DNA of 64,000 nt from an uncultured Ruminococcus sp. (GCA_934463425.1 CAKSJP010000004.1:54073-118072), one strand, 5' to 3'. Numbered from the stretch's first letter, positions 9,222 through 18,442 are shown. Notes: generated by a model not told the origin, from the sequence alone. Made by a program: numbers and translations.

Positions 9222-9248
9222 AGGGGTCGATGCCCACATCGACCCGCC
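9222..9248. repeat. Dispersed palindromic repeat, copy 1
   Basis: The unit GTAGGGGTCGATGCCCACAT followed by CGACCCG contains the arms GGGTCGATG and CATCGACCC. It recurs at 12207-12233 with one base changed, and a sister form lies at 12255-12278. All sit in intergenic DNA after an AAAAGGAAT(A/C)CC lead-in. Confidence 0.8.
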
Positions 9249-9272
9249 CTTTTCCAAAAGTGCGGTATTGCC

Positions 9273-11126
9273 TTAGAAAATATTGTGATCGAATACCAGT
9301 ACCTGATACTGTCCGCCGTAGCTGTCAGTCCAGGAGAAGGACAGGGTGGTCTCTGACAACAGGGCATCCCCCCGGCTCACCAGGGTGTCATACTCGCCGG
9401 AGTCCAGAAGCAGGAAGTACTTGTCCTGATCGGGCTGTGCGGTATACCACTCCGCAGCGGTCTGGTAATAATACTTCGTCACGCCGTTGGTCTCGTCCAC
9501 GCTGACCGAGCGCACCTTTACGGCATCGTCCGAGATCACGGTGACGGAGTTTGCGCGCCAGAAGGTGGCATAGCCATAGTCCAGACCCTGTTCCTCCAGC
9601 ATCTCTGCCAGCTGGTACTGGACGTTGACCTTTTCGGCATCCCGGGGCAGCTTTACCACATTCCATGCGCTGATGGTGCAGAAGCAGATGACGGGGATGC
9701 ACAGCACCATTGCCATGCGCTGCATCGGGGTGCGCTTTGCGATCGCCCAGTGCAGGAACGCAATGGAGACGATGGCAGAGGTGCAGACAATGGGGCTGAG
9801 CCGCCAGTTTGCCGCAGAGAGCGCGCCGCAGATATAGCCCACCAGAACCAGTGCAGACACCGCCCAGTGCGCCCACAGGAGAATGTGCATCTGTCTGCCC
9901 GAAGTGCCCTTATATTTGGGATAGCAGCAGGTCGCAGCGATGGGGAGCGTCGCCAGCAGAATGGCAGTGCCCATGCGGATGAGGTTCACGATGCTCTTGC
10001 CGGACATCAGGTTTTCGCCGCCGATGTCCTCCAGACCCAGCAGATTCATCCACGCCAGGGGCAGTCCCTGGATGTGTCCCAGCCACTCCGACTGCGCCGT
10101 CCAGTTGGAATACGCGTCCGCATAGCCGCCGGTCACGCCGTCCGCCCAGAGCGCGCTGAGCTTCATGCCGGCAACCATCGCAGCGCCCAGGGCGAGCAGC
10201 AGGATCAGGCTCTTTCCGTTCCGCTTGCTGCAGAGCGGTGTCCGGCGATCCAGAAGCCGCTCCAGGAAGATGCCTGCCATCATCGGCAGGGCAAAGATGG
10301 TGATGGCTGAGATCTGGTCGGTGCAGCAGAGCATGAAAAAGACCAGGAACACCGCAAAGGTGATGATCTTATGCGTCCGGAGCTTCTTGTCATTTTTCCG
10401 CAGGGCGGTGAGATTTTGCAGCCGGAACAGCAGCGCCATTCCCACAAACAGGAACAGGATGCCCAGGCTGTAGTAGATGGTGTGTCCCCAGAAGATCTCC
10501 CGGAGCTTCTTGCTGGCACAGAGCAGCGTCAGAAAGATGGCTGCTCCGCCGCAGACCCAGCCCTTGCTGAAATGCATCTCCCGGAGCATCCAGCAGAGCC
10601 CCAGGGTCAGCAGCAGGAAGAACAGGAGCATGCCCAGCATATGGGTGGTCATGGACAGCCCGAAGAAGGGCATAAAGATCAGCATCAGCAGGCTGCCGCC
10701 GAAGGGCAGCAGGCAGGCGTAAGTAAAGTCCGGGCTGATGAGCTTTCCGCTGTCAAAGGTCGCCTTTGCCCAGTAGATGGTGTCCGTACAGTCGGCGTGA
10801 AATTCGCCCTTGGACGGACACAGGATGTAATAGATCACCAGCACCGCCGCCGCCAGAAGCAGCAGGGGCGGAACGGCCATGCCGGCGATCTTCAGGAGCT
10901 TCTTTGCCGTCTCCTTTTTGGGGATGCCCTCCGGCAGCGGCTCTGCGGCGATGGTGTCCGAGCCGAGATCTGCCGGTTCTAAGTCGTCCGGTTCTGCGGC
11001 GCTCTCAGGCGCTTCTGCGGTCTCTGCCGCCGCCTCGGGCTGTGCCGGCATCGGTGTGTCTGCGGCGGTCTCCTCCGGGGCTGTGCCGCCGGAGACCGTC
11101 TCTAGTTCTCGATTTTCTTCTGTCAT
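9273..11126 (-). CDS. Multi-pass membrane protein of unknown function, GT-C-like layout
   Basis: A 617-residue protein not recognised with certainty. Residues 1-75 are Ala/Glu/Pro-rich and probably a disordered cytoplasmic tail. From about 85 to 480 there are ten or more hydrophobic helices. The first extracytoplasmic loop has the acidic motif GEFHADCTDTIYWAK. The last about 120 residues form a soluble extracytoplasmic domain. Many long helices, an acidic first loop and a soluble C-terminal domain recall GT-C-type glycosyltransferases, but no diagnostic motif proves this. It starts 26 bp after the luxS stop behind AAGGAAGAGG and so belongs to the luxS transcript. The stop codon overlaps a GTGCGGTATTGCCTT unit also found at 47399-47413. 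Confidence 0.65.
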   Translation of the reverse strand: MTEENRELETVSGGTAPEETAADTPMPAQPEAAAETAEAPESAAEPDDLEPADLGSDTIAAEPLPEGIPKKETAKKLLKIAGMAVPPLLLLAAAVLVIYYILCPSKGEFHADCTDTIYWAKATFDSGKLISPDFTYACLLPFGGSLLMLIFMPFFGLSMTTHMLGMLLFFLLLTLGLCWMLREMHFSKGWVCGGAAIFLTLLCASKKLREIFWGHTIYYSLGILFLFVGMALLFRLQNLTALRKNDKKLRTHKIITFAVFLVFFMLCCTDQISAITIFALPMMAGIFLERLLDRRTPLCSKRNGKSLILLLALGAAMVAGMKLSALWADGVTGGYADAYSNWTAQSEWLGHIQGLPLAWMNLLGLEDIGGENLMSGKSIVNLIRMGTAILLATLPIAATCCYPKYKGTSGRQMHILLWAHWAVSALVLVGYICGALSAANWRLSPIVCTSAIVSIAFLHWAIAKRTPMQRMAMVLCIPVICFCTISAWNVVKLPRDAEKVNVQYQLAEMLEEQGLDYGYATFWRANSVTVISDDAVKVRSVSVDETNGVTKYYYQTAAEWYTAQPDQDKYFLLLDSGEYDTLVSRGDALLSETTLSFSWTDSYGGQYQVLVFDHNIF

Positions 11127-11152
11127 AATCCTCTTCCTTTCTTATGCCGATC

Positions 11153-11647
11153 TTACACTGAAGCCGTTCCGGTGAGCACCTCTGCCGGATAGTGCAGCTG
11201 TTCCGGGGTCCAGTTCGCCAGAACGGGCTGATATGCCCGCGCCATTGCCTTTGCGCCCTCCAGGTCATGGGCGAGATAGTTGCCGCACTCCTGCCGCTTT
11301 CCGCCGGGGATCTCTCCGGAAAAGTCCAGCACATACTGAAGCGTCTCCTGCACCAGACGGATGGCATCTGCGCCGGAAACGGTATCCCGTGTGAGGAAAT
11401 AGAACCCGGTGCGGCAGCCCATTGGCCCTACATAGACCACGCCGTCCGACAGCGGTGTATTCCGCACATAGGTGGCAAAGAGGTGCTCAAAGGTGTGGAG
11501 GGCGTTGTCCTCCAGATAGTCGCCGTCCGGGTTATTGGGCAGCTTCATGCGCATGTCATAGGTCACCACGTCGCCGTCCACCCGGGAAATATACATCCCC
11601 GGCTTCAGAAAGTCGTGGTTGATGGTGAAGCTTGTGATCTGTTTCAT
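11153..11647 (-). CDS. luxS: S-ribosylhomocysteine lyase LuxS
   Basis: A 164-residue metalloenzyme that splits S-ribosylhomocysteine into homocysteine and DPD, the precursor of AI-2. The metal ligands are His51 and His55 in HTFEHL and Cys121 in QECGNY. Glu54 and Cys78 (MGCRTGFY) are the catalytic pair. Length is normal. The ATG at 11647 is preferred over one five codons upstream because GGAGGCG lies 6 bp before it. It is the first gene of a two-gene transcript with the membrane protein at 9273-11126. The homocysteine it yields can feed methionine synthesis. Confidence 0.96.
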   Translation of the reverse strand: MKQITSFTINHDFLKPGMYISRVDGDVVTYDMRMKLPNNPDGDYLEDNALHTFEHLFATYVRNTPLSDGVVYVGPMGCRTGFYFLTRDTVSGADAIRLVQETLQYVLDFSGEIPGGKRQECGNYLAHDLEGAKAMARAYQPVLANWTPEQLHYPAEVLTGTASV

Positions 11648-11678
11648 AAAAATCGCCTCCAAAGTAGATTCAACATTT

Positions 11679-11708
11679 ATTATAACAAATTTTCTTTCAG
11701 ACTGTCAA
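11679..11708 (-). promoter_or_regulatory. Promoter of luxS
   Basis: On the minus strand TTGACA (11708-11703), 18-bp spacer, TATAAT (11684-11679), about 32 bp before the start codon. Confidence 0.85.
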
Positions 11709-11905
11709 GGTTTTTCCTGGAAAAACACAAAAAAAACCGGCGATTTCCCCTGCACCCCACACCATACGCCATCGGTCAGACAAAGGGCGCACCGCCGCCC
11801 CGAAGCGTTCCCTTTCTGAACATTTTGCCGCAATTGTGTAAATTCTCCGTTCATAGTTGCACACACCCGTGCAACTTTTGCCTTCTGCGGGGCTATATAT
11901 GGAAG

Positions 11906-12199
11906 GCAGCGTGCTCGCTGCTGAGCCTTACCCCCCGATCTAGCGGAGAAAAACGGGCAGCGTCACGGCGGCAGCAGCCGCCTGTTCCCCCCTCCGGGGG
12001 ATTTATGTTTTCCGGTACGCGGTTATCTCGCTGCCCCGGAAATCCCGAACATGGTTCGCCCGCAGCGTGCTCGCTGTGAGCCTTACCCCCCGATCTAGCG
12101 GAGAGAAACGGGCAGTCTTACGGCGGCAGCAGCCGCCTGTTCCCCCCCTCCGGGGAATTGTTGTTTTCCGGTACGCGGTTATCTCACCCCCCGGAAACT
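11906..12199. repeat. Tandem pair of about 137-bp repeats
   Basis: Copy A (11906-12042) and copy B (12062-12199) share GCAGCGTGCTCGCTG, then GAGCCTTACCCCCCGATCTA, GCGGAGA(A/G)AAACGGGCAG, ACGGCGGCAGCAGCCGCCTG and TTTTCCGGTACGCGGTTATC in the same order. Differences are scattered point changes and 1-bp indels, so the duplication is not recent. GGCGGCAGCAGCCGCC is itself a palindrome. No protein is convincingly encoded. Together with the palindromes to the right it makes 11709-12442 a repeat-rich intergenic region with no recognised gene. Confidence 0.85.
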
Positions 12200-12206
12200 C
12201 CAATCG

Positions 12207-12278
12207 TAGGGGTCGATGCCTACATCGACCCGTGGCTCTTGAAAAGGAATACCGTAGGGGCGAACATTGTTCGCCCGC
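12207..12278. repeat. Dispersed palindromic repeats, copies 2 and 3
   Basis: 12207-12233 is a near-identical copy of the unit at 9222-9248 (GTAGGGG plus TCGATGCCTACATCGA plus CCCG). 12255-12278 is a sister unit, GTAGGGGCGAACATTGTTCG followed by CCCG, preceded like copy 1 by AAAAGGAAT and CC. Each can fold into a short hairpin. Confidence 0.75.
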
Positions 12279-12304
12279 CACGACTCCTCCGGCACTGCGT
12301 GCCA

Positions 12305-12352
12305 CCTCCTCTAAGAGAGGAGGCTTCATATTGTCTCCTCTTCCAGAGGAGA
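12305..12352. repeat. Two adjacent AGAGGAGG-type palindromes
   Basis: CCTCCTCT-AAG-AGAGGAGG at 12305-12323 and TCTCCTCT-TCC-AGAGGAGA at 12334-12352, followed by GCCCGACAGGGC. They are intergenic hairpin repeats with no visible coding role. Confidence 0.7.
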
Positions 12353-12442
12353 TGCCCGACAGGGCAGAGGAGTTGTCAAAAACAAAATGCGTAGTGGTCT
12401 CCGCCCACATCACCCACCTATTTCAGAAAGGAGTACTATCCC

Positions 12443-12922
12443 ATGGCAGAAGAAGAAAAGAAGTCATTTTTGTTGTTCACCGATCGCTGGAAGGAGATCC
12501 AGATGCTGTCCGATGCGCAGTGCGGCATCCTGTTCAAGGCGATCTTCACCTATGTCAACACCGGCGAGCCACTGGAAACCGACGATCTCGCCCTGCGCCT
12601 GTTTTTCAGCTTTCTGACCGCCCAGATCGACGAGAACACACGGAAGTGGGAAGCGACCCGACAGGCACGGGCAGAGGCAGGCAAGCGCGGTATGGCATCC
12701 AGATGGGGGAACAGCAAGGGAAAGCAAAAGGTAACAAACCATAACAAAGCTATCCCGCCCATAACAAAAATAACTGATACTGTTACTGATACTGTTACTG
12801 GTACAGTAACAGTATCAGAGACAATGCCCCAGGACAGCACCGCCCTAGAACGGGCGGCACTGCCTGTGCCGGAAGAGGAAGAAGTGATCCCCTGGGATGA
12901 GATCGACTTTGAGCTGGTGTGA
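12443..12922 (+). CDS. DUF6291-like protein of phage or mobile-element type
   Basis: A 159-residue protein. The N-terminal about 85 residues (SFLLFTDRWKEIQMLSDAQCGILFKAIFTYVNTGE, then a KRGMASRWG segment) resemble the DUF6291 domain often found beside phage replication genes; its function is unknown. The C-terminal half is low-complexity, with VTDTVTDTVTGTVTV around 113-127 and an acidic end (EEEEVIPWDEIDFELV). The ATG follows GAAAGGAG. It stands alone between a repeat-rich spacer and the ftsH2 terminator with no phage genes nearby, so it may be a relic of an element. The Thr/Val repeat is encoded by a perfect inverted repeat (12786-12818). Confidence 0.7.
   Translation: MAEEEKKSFLLFTDRWKEIQMLSDAQCGILFKAIFTYVNTGEPLETDDLALRLFFSFLTAQIDENTRKWEATRQARAEAGKRGMASRWGNSKGKQKVTNHNKAIPPITKITDTVTDTVTGTVTVSETMPQDSTALERAALPVPEEEEVIPWDEIDFELV
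12786..12818. repeat. Perfect 15-bp inverted repeat inside the DUF6291-like gene
   Basis: CTGATACTGTTACTG (12786-12800), GTA, CAGTAACAGTATCAG (12804-12818). A further direct copy of ACTGATACTGTT starts at 12773. Confidence 0.95.
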
Positions 12923-12929
12923 GTACCGC

Positions 12930-12971
12930 AAAAAAAGCCGTCACATCCGGTCTCCCGCTGTGACAGCTTTT
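12930..12971. terminator. Convergent terminator between the DUF6291-like gene and ftsH copy 2
   Basis: AAGCCGTCACA and TGTGACAGCTT form the stem, flanked by A7 on the left and TTTT on the right, so it acts on both strands; the minus side has the longer T run. Confidence 0.8.
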
Positions 12972-12987
12972 CGTTCTGAGATTTTGT

Positions 12988-14982
12988 TTATGCCTGAGTC
13001 TCCTGCGGTGCATCTCCGCCTTCTGACGGCTTGGAGACATCCTCTGCCGGTGCAGCTTCGGCGTTCTCTGCCGGTGCAGCATCTCCGTTCTCCGCCGGTT
13101 CTGTTTCGGCGGTCTCTGCCGGCTTCTCCGGAAGCTCCTCGAACTGCGAGGGATCCATCTTCCCCTGCATCAGGGTCTCGAAGTCGTCCTTCTCGATCTT
13201 CTCGTGGATCATCAGATACTTCGCCAGCAGCTCCAGCTGATCCATGTGCATTTGCAGGATCGCCGTCGCCTTGTCGTATGCCTTTTCCACGATCTCCCGT
13301 ACCTCGTCATCGATCTCGCCGGCAACGCGGTCGGAATAGTCCCGGGACGAGCCCAGGTCTCTGCCCAGGAACACTTCGCTCTGGTCATTGCCGTAGACCA
13401 CCGGGCCCATCTTTTCGCTGAAGCCATAGCGTGTCACCATGCTCCGTGCCGTAGAGGTGGCGCGCTCCAGGTCGTTGGATGCGCCGGTGGAGATATCGTC
13501 CAGCACCAGCTGTTCTGCGACTCTGCCGCCCAGCAGGGTGATGATGTTCTCCTCCATCTCCTTCTTGGAGACGAAGCTCTTGTCCTGTTCCGGCAGGGAC
13601 ATGGTATAGCCGCCCGCCATGCCTCTGGGGATAATGGACACCTGGTGCACCTTATCCTGGTGATCGCAGTAGTAGGTGCAGACGGCGTGTCCTGCCTCGT
13701 GAAATGCGGTGAGGCGCTTTTCCCTGGGTGTCACCTTGTGGGACTTCTTCTCCGGGCCGGCGATGACCTTGATGGTCGCCTCCTGGATCTCCGCCATGGT
13801 GATGGCCTTCTTGTCCTTTCGCGCCGCCAGCAGGCAGGCTTCGTTCACCAGGTTTTCCAGATCTGCGCCCGTAAAGCCCACGGTGGACTTTGCGATGGTG
13901 GTGAGATCCACGTCCGGGCCGACGCTCTTGCTCTTGGTGTGCACCTTGAGGATCTGTTCTCTGCCCTTGACATCCGGATAGCCCACCACGATCTGGCGGT
14001 CGAACCGTCCCGGACGGAGCAGCGCCGGGTCGAGAATGTCTCTCCGGTTGGTGGCGGCGATGACGATGACGTTATCCTTTCCGGTAAAGCCGTCCATCTC
14101 CACCAGCAGCTGGTTCAGGGTCTGTTCCCGTTCGTCGTGGCCGCCGCCGATACCGGTGCCCCGGTGCCGTCCCACGGCATCGATCTCGTCGATAAAGATG
14201 ATGGAAGGCGCGTTCTTCTTCGCCTGGTCGAACAGGTCGCGGACACGGGACGCACCCACGCCCACGAACATTTCCACAAAGTCTGAACCGGAGATGGAGA
14301 AGAACGGGCAGCCTGCTTCGCCGGCAACGGCTCTGGCGAGAAGGGTCTTGCCAGTACCCGGAGGGCCCATGAGCAGCACGCCCTTGGGGATCCGCGCGCC
14401 CAGCTCGGCGTACTTCCGGGGATTCTTCAAGAAGTCCACGATCTCTTCCAGCTCGTGCTTCTCCTCATCGGCTCCGGCAACGTCGGCGAAGGTCGCCTTG
14501 CGGGTGTTCGCCTGGTTCTTGATGTTCGCCTTGCCGAAGGAGGTGTACTTTCCGCCGCCGTTCGCCTGGCGCATCATGAACACAAACAGCAGGATCATCA
14601 GCACCAGCAGCACCAGGGTGGGGATCAGCGTCAGCAGCCAGGAATTGTCCCGGATCTTATAATAGTCCACCTGCAGCGGTTCGTCCGGGTGCTGCATGTT
14701 GTAGTTCTTGCGGTAGTTCGCCGTATCCTCCCGGAACACGGAGACATTCGGGACATCATAGGTGAACTTGTCGCCGTTGTCCAGCGTCAGCTTCAGCTCT
14801 CCCGAGCCCAGATCCAGGGTATAAGCGGTGACCTCATAGTTGTCAAAGTATTTCATAACATCAGAATACTTGGCATCCCGGCTGCCGCCCTTTACGCTGG
14901 ACAGCAGGAACACCAGCGCAATGATGAGCACAGCAACAACAAGCAGATATGCGCCGATCCCACGGCCTTTCTTTGGTGTCAA
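12988..14982 (-). CDS. ftsH: ATP-dependent zinc metalloprotease FtsH (copy 2)
   Basis: A 664-residue FtsH with TM1 at about 10-28, an extracytoplasmic domain, TM2 at about 116-137, Walker A GPPGTGKT at 206-213, Walker B IIFIDEID at 261-268 and the zinc site HEAGH at 428-432. It ends in a 60-residue Ala/Glu/Pro-rich tail that copy 1 lacks. The start is TTG (14980-14982): the frame has no usable ATG before TM1, and GGAG lies 10 bp upstream. It follows tilS by about 70 bp, the classical Firmicute tilS-ftsH order (hpt, usually between them, is absent). This is therefore probably the orthologous housekeeping FtsH and copy 1 the extra one. Confidence 0.95.
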   Translation of the reverse strand: MTPKKGRGIGAYLLVVAVLIIALVFLLSSVKGGSRDAKYSDVMKYFDNYEVTAYTLDLGSGELKLTLDNGDKFTYDVPNVSVFREDTANYRKNYNMQHPDEPLQVDYYKIRDNSWLLTLIPTLVLLVLMILLFVFMMRQANGGGKYTSFGKANIKNQANTRKATFADVAGADEEKHELEEIVDFLKNPRKYAELGARIPKGVLLMGPPGTGKTLLARAVAGEAGCPFFSISGSDFVEMFVGVGASRVRDLFDQAKKNAPSIIFIDEIDAVGRHRGTGIGGGHDEREQTLNQLLVEMDGFTGKDNVIVIAATNRRDILDPALLRPGRFDRQIVVGYPDVKGREQILKVHTKSKSVGPDVDLTTIAKSTVGFTGADLENLVNEACLLAARKDKKAITMAEIQEATIKVIAGPEKKSHKVTPREKRLTAFHEAGHAVCTYYCDHQDKVHQVSIIPRGMAGGYTMSLPEQDKSFVSKKEMEENIITLLGGRVAEQLVLDDISTGASNDLERATSTARSMVTRYGFSEKMGPVVYGNDQSEVFLGRDLGSSRDYSDRVAGEIDDEVREIVEKAYDKATAILQMHMDQLELLAKYLMIHEKIEKDDFETLMQGKMDPSQFEELPEKPAETAETEPAENGDAAPAENAEAAPAEDVSKPSEGGDAPQETQA

Positions 14983-15055
14983 ATCACATTCACTCCATTC
15001 TGTTGGAAAGAGATCACAGCCTCTGCACCTGTATGCAGTCTGTTTTCAGAGATCT

Positions 15056-16423
15056 CTATGTCAGTTCGATGATTTCCAGCACCAGAAGCCGCCGGGTGTC
15101 TGCGTCGGGACACACGCGGGCAGCACAGCCCGCACCCTCTGCATAGATCACACCCGACGCGTCCGCCAGAACATGGGCAAAGGCACGGCGCTCCGGCGGC
15201 AGATTCGCCTGGATCAGCTTTTTCAGCGACGAGGTGAACCCTCTCCCCGGCAGCGTCATCCGGTCTCCCGGCTGTCTGGCGCGCAGGAAAATCTCACCTT
15301 TTATTTTATCATAATCCAGAGACACATTTGCAAATTTTCTATGAATATTTCTGACTTTTTCCGATTCATCCATGGGAGATATCTGTGCACGGAACAAAAA
15401 TCCGGGAAAAAGCACATTTTCCCCCAGACGAAGCTTCACAGCACCGGGCTTTGACGGCGGCGCAGGCATGGATACGATCCGGAGCGCGCCCGGCTTTCCC
15501 AGGGCGTAAACATCTCCGGACAAGTTCCATCTGCCCCCCTGCCGCGTCAGCCGTTCCAGACGCTCCAGAAGCGGCGCGTCACAGGCGCAGCCCAGCTCTT
15601 CCAGCAGCAGTGCCAGACAGCGAAACCGCAGCGCCGGATGCAGCGTATCCAGTCCCGTGAGGCCGTCCCTGCAGGTGTGACACCGGGCATAGGCTGCCTT
15701 CGCCTGCTCCATGAGATAATCGTCCTCCCGGCGGAGACTGCGCAGGGTATACGCCGCGGTGCGCTCTGCCGCCGGGTTCAGCGTCCGCAGCACCGGGATG
15801 ATCCGGTGGCGGATCTTGTTCCGGGTATAGTCGTCGGTGAGGTTGGTGCTGTCCGTCACATAGTCCTGTCCCAGGGCTTCGAGATACGCCTCTGCCTGCT
15901 GCCGGGTCACGGTCAGCAGCGGCCGGAGAAGCCTGCCATTTACCGGCGGAATGGCAGTCAACCCGTGGAGGCTCGCGCCCCGTGTCATGCGGTGCACCAG
16001 GGTCTCCAGGTTGTCCGACGCGGTGTGCGCCGTGGCGATCCAGTCCGCCGCCACCTGTGCGAACGCCTCATAGCGGCACAGCCGGGCAGCCAGCTCTGCG
16101 GAGCAGTGTTCCGCCGCCCCACGCGCCGCCGCATTCACATCCAGCACTGCCAGGCGCACGCCCAGGGCTTCGCACAGATGCCGGCAGAAGTCGGCATCCC
16201 GGTCGCTCTCGCTGCCCCGGAGGTGGTGGTTCACATGCACGGCGGTGACAGTAATCTCCAGCTCCCGGCGCAGCGCCAGCAGACACCGCAGGAGACAAAC
16301 GCTGTCTGCGCCGCCGGAAAGGGCACAGCACACCGTCTGTCCCGGCTGCACCGCGTCCAGCTCCCGCAGCTGTTCCCCCACGGTGCGGGGCAATGCATCA
16401 GCTCTCATCGCGCATTTCCGCAT
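15056..16423 (-). CDS. tilS: tRNA(Ile)-lysidine synthetase TilS
   Basis: A 455-residue N-type ATP pyrophosphatase that converts C34 of the minor tRNA-Ile(CAU) to lysidine. The PP-loop SGGADS is at 36-41. The tilS N-terminal domain covers about 29-210 and the C-terminal TilS substrate-binding domain (QPGDRMTLPGRGFTSSLKKL) lies near 365-385. Two starts are possible, ATG at 16423 and ATG at 16408; both lie inside the end of dnaB, so it is translationally coupled and neither has a strong ribosome site. It is part of the rnj-to-ftsH2 block. Confidence 0.93.
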   Translation of the reverse strand: MRKCAMRADALPRTVGEQLRELDAVQPGQTVCCALSGGADSVCLLRCLLALRRELEITVTAVHVNHHLRGSESDRDADFCRHLCEALGVRLAVLDVNAAARGAAEHCSAELAARLCRYEAFAQVAADWIATAHTASDNLETLVHRMTRGASLHGLTAIPPVNGRLLRPLLTVTRQQAEAYLEALGQDYVTDSTNLTDDYTRNKIRHRIIPVLRTLNPAAERTAAYTLRSLRREDDYLMEQAKAAYARCHTCRDGLTGLDTLHPALRFRCLALLLEELGCACDAPLLERLERLTRQGGRWNLSGDVYALGKPGALRIVSMPAPPSKPGAVKLRLGENVLFPGFLFRAQISPMDESEKVRNIHRKFANVSLDYDKIKGEIFLRARQPGDRMTLPGRGFTSSLKKLIQANLPPERRAFAHVLADASGVIYAEGAGCAARVCPDADTRRLLVLEIIELT

Positions 16424-17744
16424 TGGAGAAGCGTGTGAACTGGCCGTCCCACATCAGCTTGATGGTGCCGGTCTCGCCGTGACGGTTCTTTGCCACGATG
16501 CATTCCGAGATGTTGGGCGTGGGGCTATCCTTATTATAGTAGGCATCCCGGTAGAGGAACATGACGATGTCGGCATCCTGCTCGATCGAACCGGATTCAC
16601 GGAGGTCAGACAGCATGGGACGCTTGTCGGTACGGCTCTCCGGGCCACGGGACAGCTGTGACAGCACGATCACCGGCACGTCCAGTTCCTTTGCCATGAT
16701 CTTCAGCTGACGGGTGATCTCGGAGATGATGAGCACGCGGTTGTCCGTCCGCAGGGTCGAGCCCATGAGCTGGAGATAGTCGATGACCACCAGTCCCAGG
16801 TTTTTCATCCGGCGGAGCTTCGCCTTGATCTGCTGCACCGTCACGCTTGCGGTATCGTCGATGTACATGGGCAGACCGCTGAGCACCCCGGCGCTGGTGG
16901 CGAGGCGCACCCAGTCCTCGTTGGTGAGAAAGCCGCTGCGGAGCTTGTTGGACTCCACCAGGGACTCTGTGGAGAGCATACGGGTGGCGAGCTGTTCCTT
17001 GGACATTTCCAGAGAGAAGATCGCCACCTCCTTGTCGCTGTGCCGCGCCACATTGGTGGCGATGTTCATGGCGAAGGAGGTCTTTCCCATACCCGGACGG
17101 GCGGCGATCAGCAGCAGGTCGGACTTGTTCAGACCAGAGGTGATGGTGTCCAGATAGGTGAAGCCTGTCTTTGCGCCCAGGTACTTCTCCTTATCCGGGC
17201 CGGCGATCTTGCCGATGCGGTCATATGCCTCGCAGATGGCGTCGCCGATCTTCGCCAGACCCTGGGCGCCCTTGCCCTGCCGGATGTCGAAAATGCGCTG
17301 TTCCGCCGCATCCATCAGCGTCTGGGCGCTGGTCTCGCCGGACTGGATGTCCTGCAAAATGCCCCGCGCCGCAAACGCCAGGCAGCGGATGTAGTACTTT
17401 TCGGACACGATGGCGCAATAGCTCTCGATATTTGCCGTGGACGGCACGATGTTGATGAGCGCCGCCAGATAGTTTCTGCCCTCTGCGGCATTCTCGAACA
17501 CCTTTCGCGCCACCGCCTCATTGAGCACGGTGATGACATCCGCCTTTTCGCCGGAGGTGAACATCTGAAAGATGATCTGGAACAGCTCCCGGTGCTGCTC
17601 GTTGAAGAAGCACTCCGGGCGGATGGTCTCCAGCACCACGGGCAGCACGTTGGCATCCTGCAGGATCGCGCCCAGAACGGTCTGCTCTGCCTCCAGGCTG
17701 AAGGGCAGCTCTGCGTTTTCGTTGGAATATAGGGTATCTGCCAT
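16398..17744 (-). CDS. dnaB: Replicative DNA helicase DnaB
   Basis: A 448-residue hexameric helicase that unwinds DNA at the replication fork. The N-terminal DnaB domain (SLEAEQTVLGAILQDANVLP) covers about 14-120 and the RecA-like domain from about 180 holds Walker A RPGMGKT near 214-220 and Walker B LVVIDYLQLM. The C-terminus has the conserved SGSIEQDADIVMFLYRD. The ATG at 17744 is chosen because AGGAGG precedes it; upstream frame is open but lacks conservation. It lies after rplI, the usual order in Firmicutes, and overlaps tilS. Confidence 0.96.
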   Translation of the reverse strand: MADTLYSNENAELPFSLEAEQTVLGAILQDANVLPVVLETIRPECFFNEQHRELFQIIFQMFTSGEKADVITVLNEAVARKVFENAAEGRNYLAALINIVPSTANIESYCAIVSEKYYIRCLAFAARGILQDIQSGETSAQTLMDAAEQRIFDIRQGKGAQGLAKIGDAICEAYDRIGKIAGPDKEKYLGAKTGFTYLDTITSGLNKSDLLLIAARPGMGKTSFAMNIATNVARHSDKEVAIFSLEMSKEQLATRMLSTESLVESNKLRSGFLTNEDWVRLATSAGVLSGLPMYIDDTASVTVQQIKAKLRRMKNLGLVVIDYLQLMGSTLRTDNRVLIISEITRQLKIMAKELDVPVIVLSQLSRGPESRTDKRPMLSDLRESGSIEQDADIVMFLYRDAYYNKDSPTPNISECIVAKNRHGETGTIKLMWDGQFTRFSNAEMRDES

Positions 17745-17890
17745 GAAAAAAACCTCCTGGGGAAAAACAATGCGGGACGAAAGCCACTCGAAATCAATTT
17801 TTTCACTGCCCACTTCAAAAAGGCATCCGCAGGATGTGCCTTGTGCTGAGATGGCTGCTCCACAGGGAACAGACAAGGGGAATATCCCCC

Positions 17891-17926
17891 TGTCAGCTTA
17901 CGCTGACATCCCCCTTTTCAAGGGGG
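17891..17926. repeat. Intergenic double-hairpin repeat between rplI and dnaB
   Basis: TGTCAGC-TTAC-GCTGACA (17891-17908) followed by CCCCCTT-TTC-AAGGGGG (17910-17926). It lies in the 250-bp gap inside the rplI-dnaB block and resembles a mobile palindromic repeat; neither hairpin has a clear T run on the minus strand, so read-through is expected. Confidence 0.7.
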
Positions 17927-17995
17927 ACTTTCTGAAAAATTGATTGCGTGCGAAAGACGTACCCGCATTGCTGAAAATTCAAATGAAGCGCAATG

Positions 17996-18442
17996 TTATT
18001 CCTCGACAACCTCGACTGTCACCTTCACTGAAATGCCGGTGTACAGGCGGATGTCTGCCTCATAGCTGCCGAAGTTCTTGATGTCGGACTTCAGGCTGAT
18101 CTTCTTCTTGTCGATCTTGCAGCCGAACTGCTTTTCGATGCACTCAGCGATCTGTGCCGCGGTGACTGCACCGAACAATCTGCCGCCGTTGCCTGCCTTT
18201 GCTGCTGCGCGGACGGTCTTTCCCTTCAGCTTGTCGGCGATCGCCTGGGCATTCTGCTTTTCCACGTCGATCTTGTGGGCGGCAGAGGACTGCTTTCCGG
18301 AAAGCTCTGACAGGTTCTGGGGCGTTGCCTCTACTGCCAGTCCCTTTTTCAGCAGCATATTCCGCGCATAGCCGTCAGAGACGTTCTTGACCTCGCCCTT
18401 TTTGCCGGAGCCTTTTACATCCTGTAGAAAAATTACCTTCAT
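17996..18442 (-). CDS. rplI: 50S ribosomal protein L9
   Basis: A 148-residue protein of the large ribosomal subunit near the L1 stalk. The N-terminal domain [30 protein letters not shown] is the L9 signature. A long central helix and a C-terminal RNA-binding domain (residues about 75-148) follow. AGGAGAGAG precedes the ATG. It follows gdpP by 40 bp, the standard gdpP-rplI-dnaB order of Firmicutes. Confidence 0.97.
   Translation of the reverse strand: MKVIFLQDVKGSGKKGEVKNVSDGYARNMLLKKGLAVEATPQNLSELSGKQSSAAHKIDVEKQNAQAIADKLKGKTVRAAAKAGNGGRLFGAVTAAQIAECIEKQFGCKIDKKKISLKSDIKNFGSYEADIRLYTGISVKVTVEVVEE

Noticed and set aside
11922..12442. Open frames across the tandem repeats
   Set aside because: The frames differ between the two repeat copies and lack ribosome sites; the region is better explained as non-coding repeats.
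12773..12818. Short direct repeats as a CRISPR array
   Set aside because: Repeats are adjacent without spacers, lie in a coding frame, and no cas genes are present anywhere in the window.
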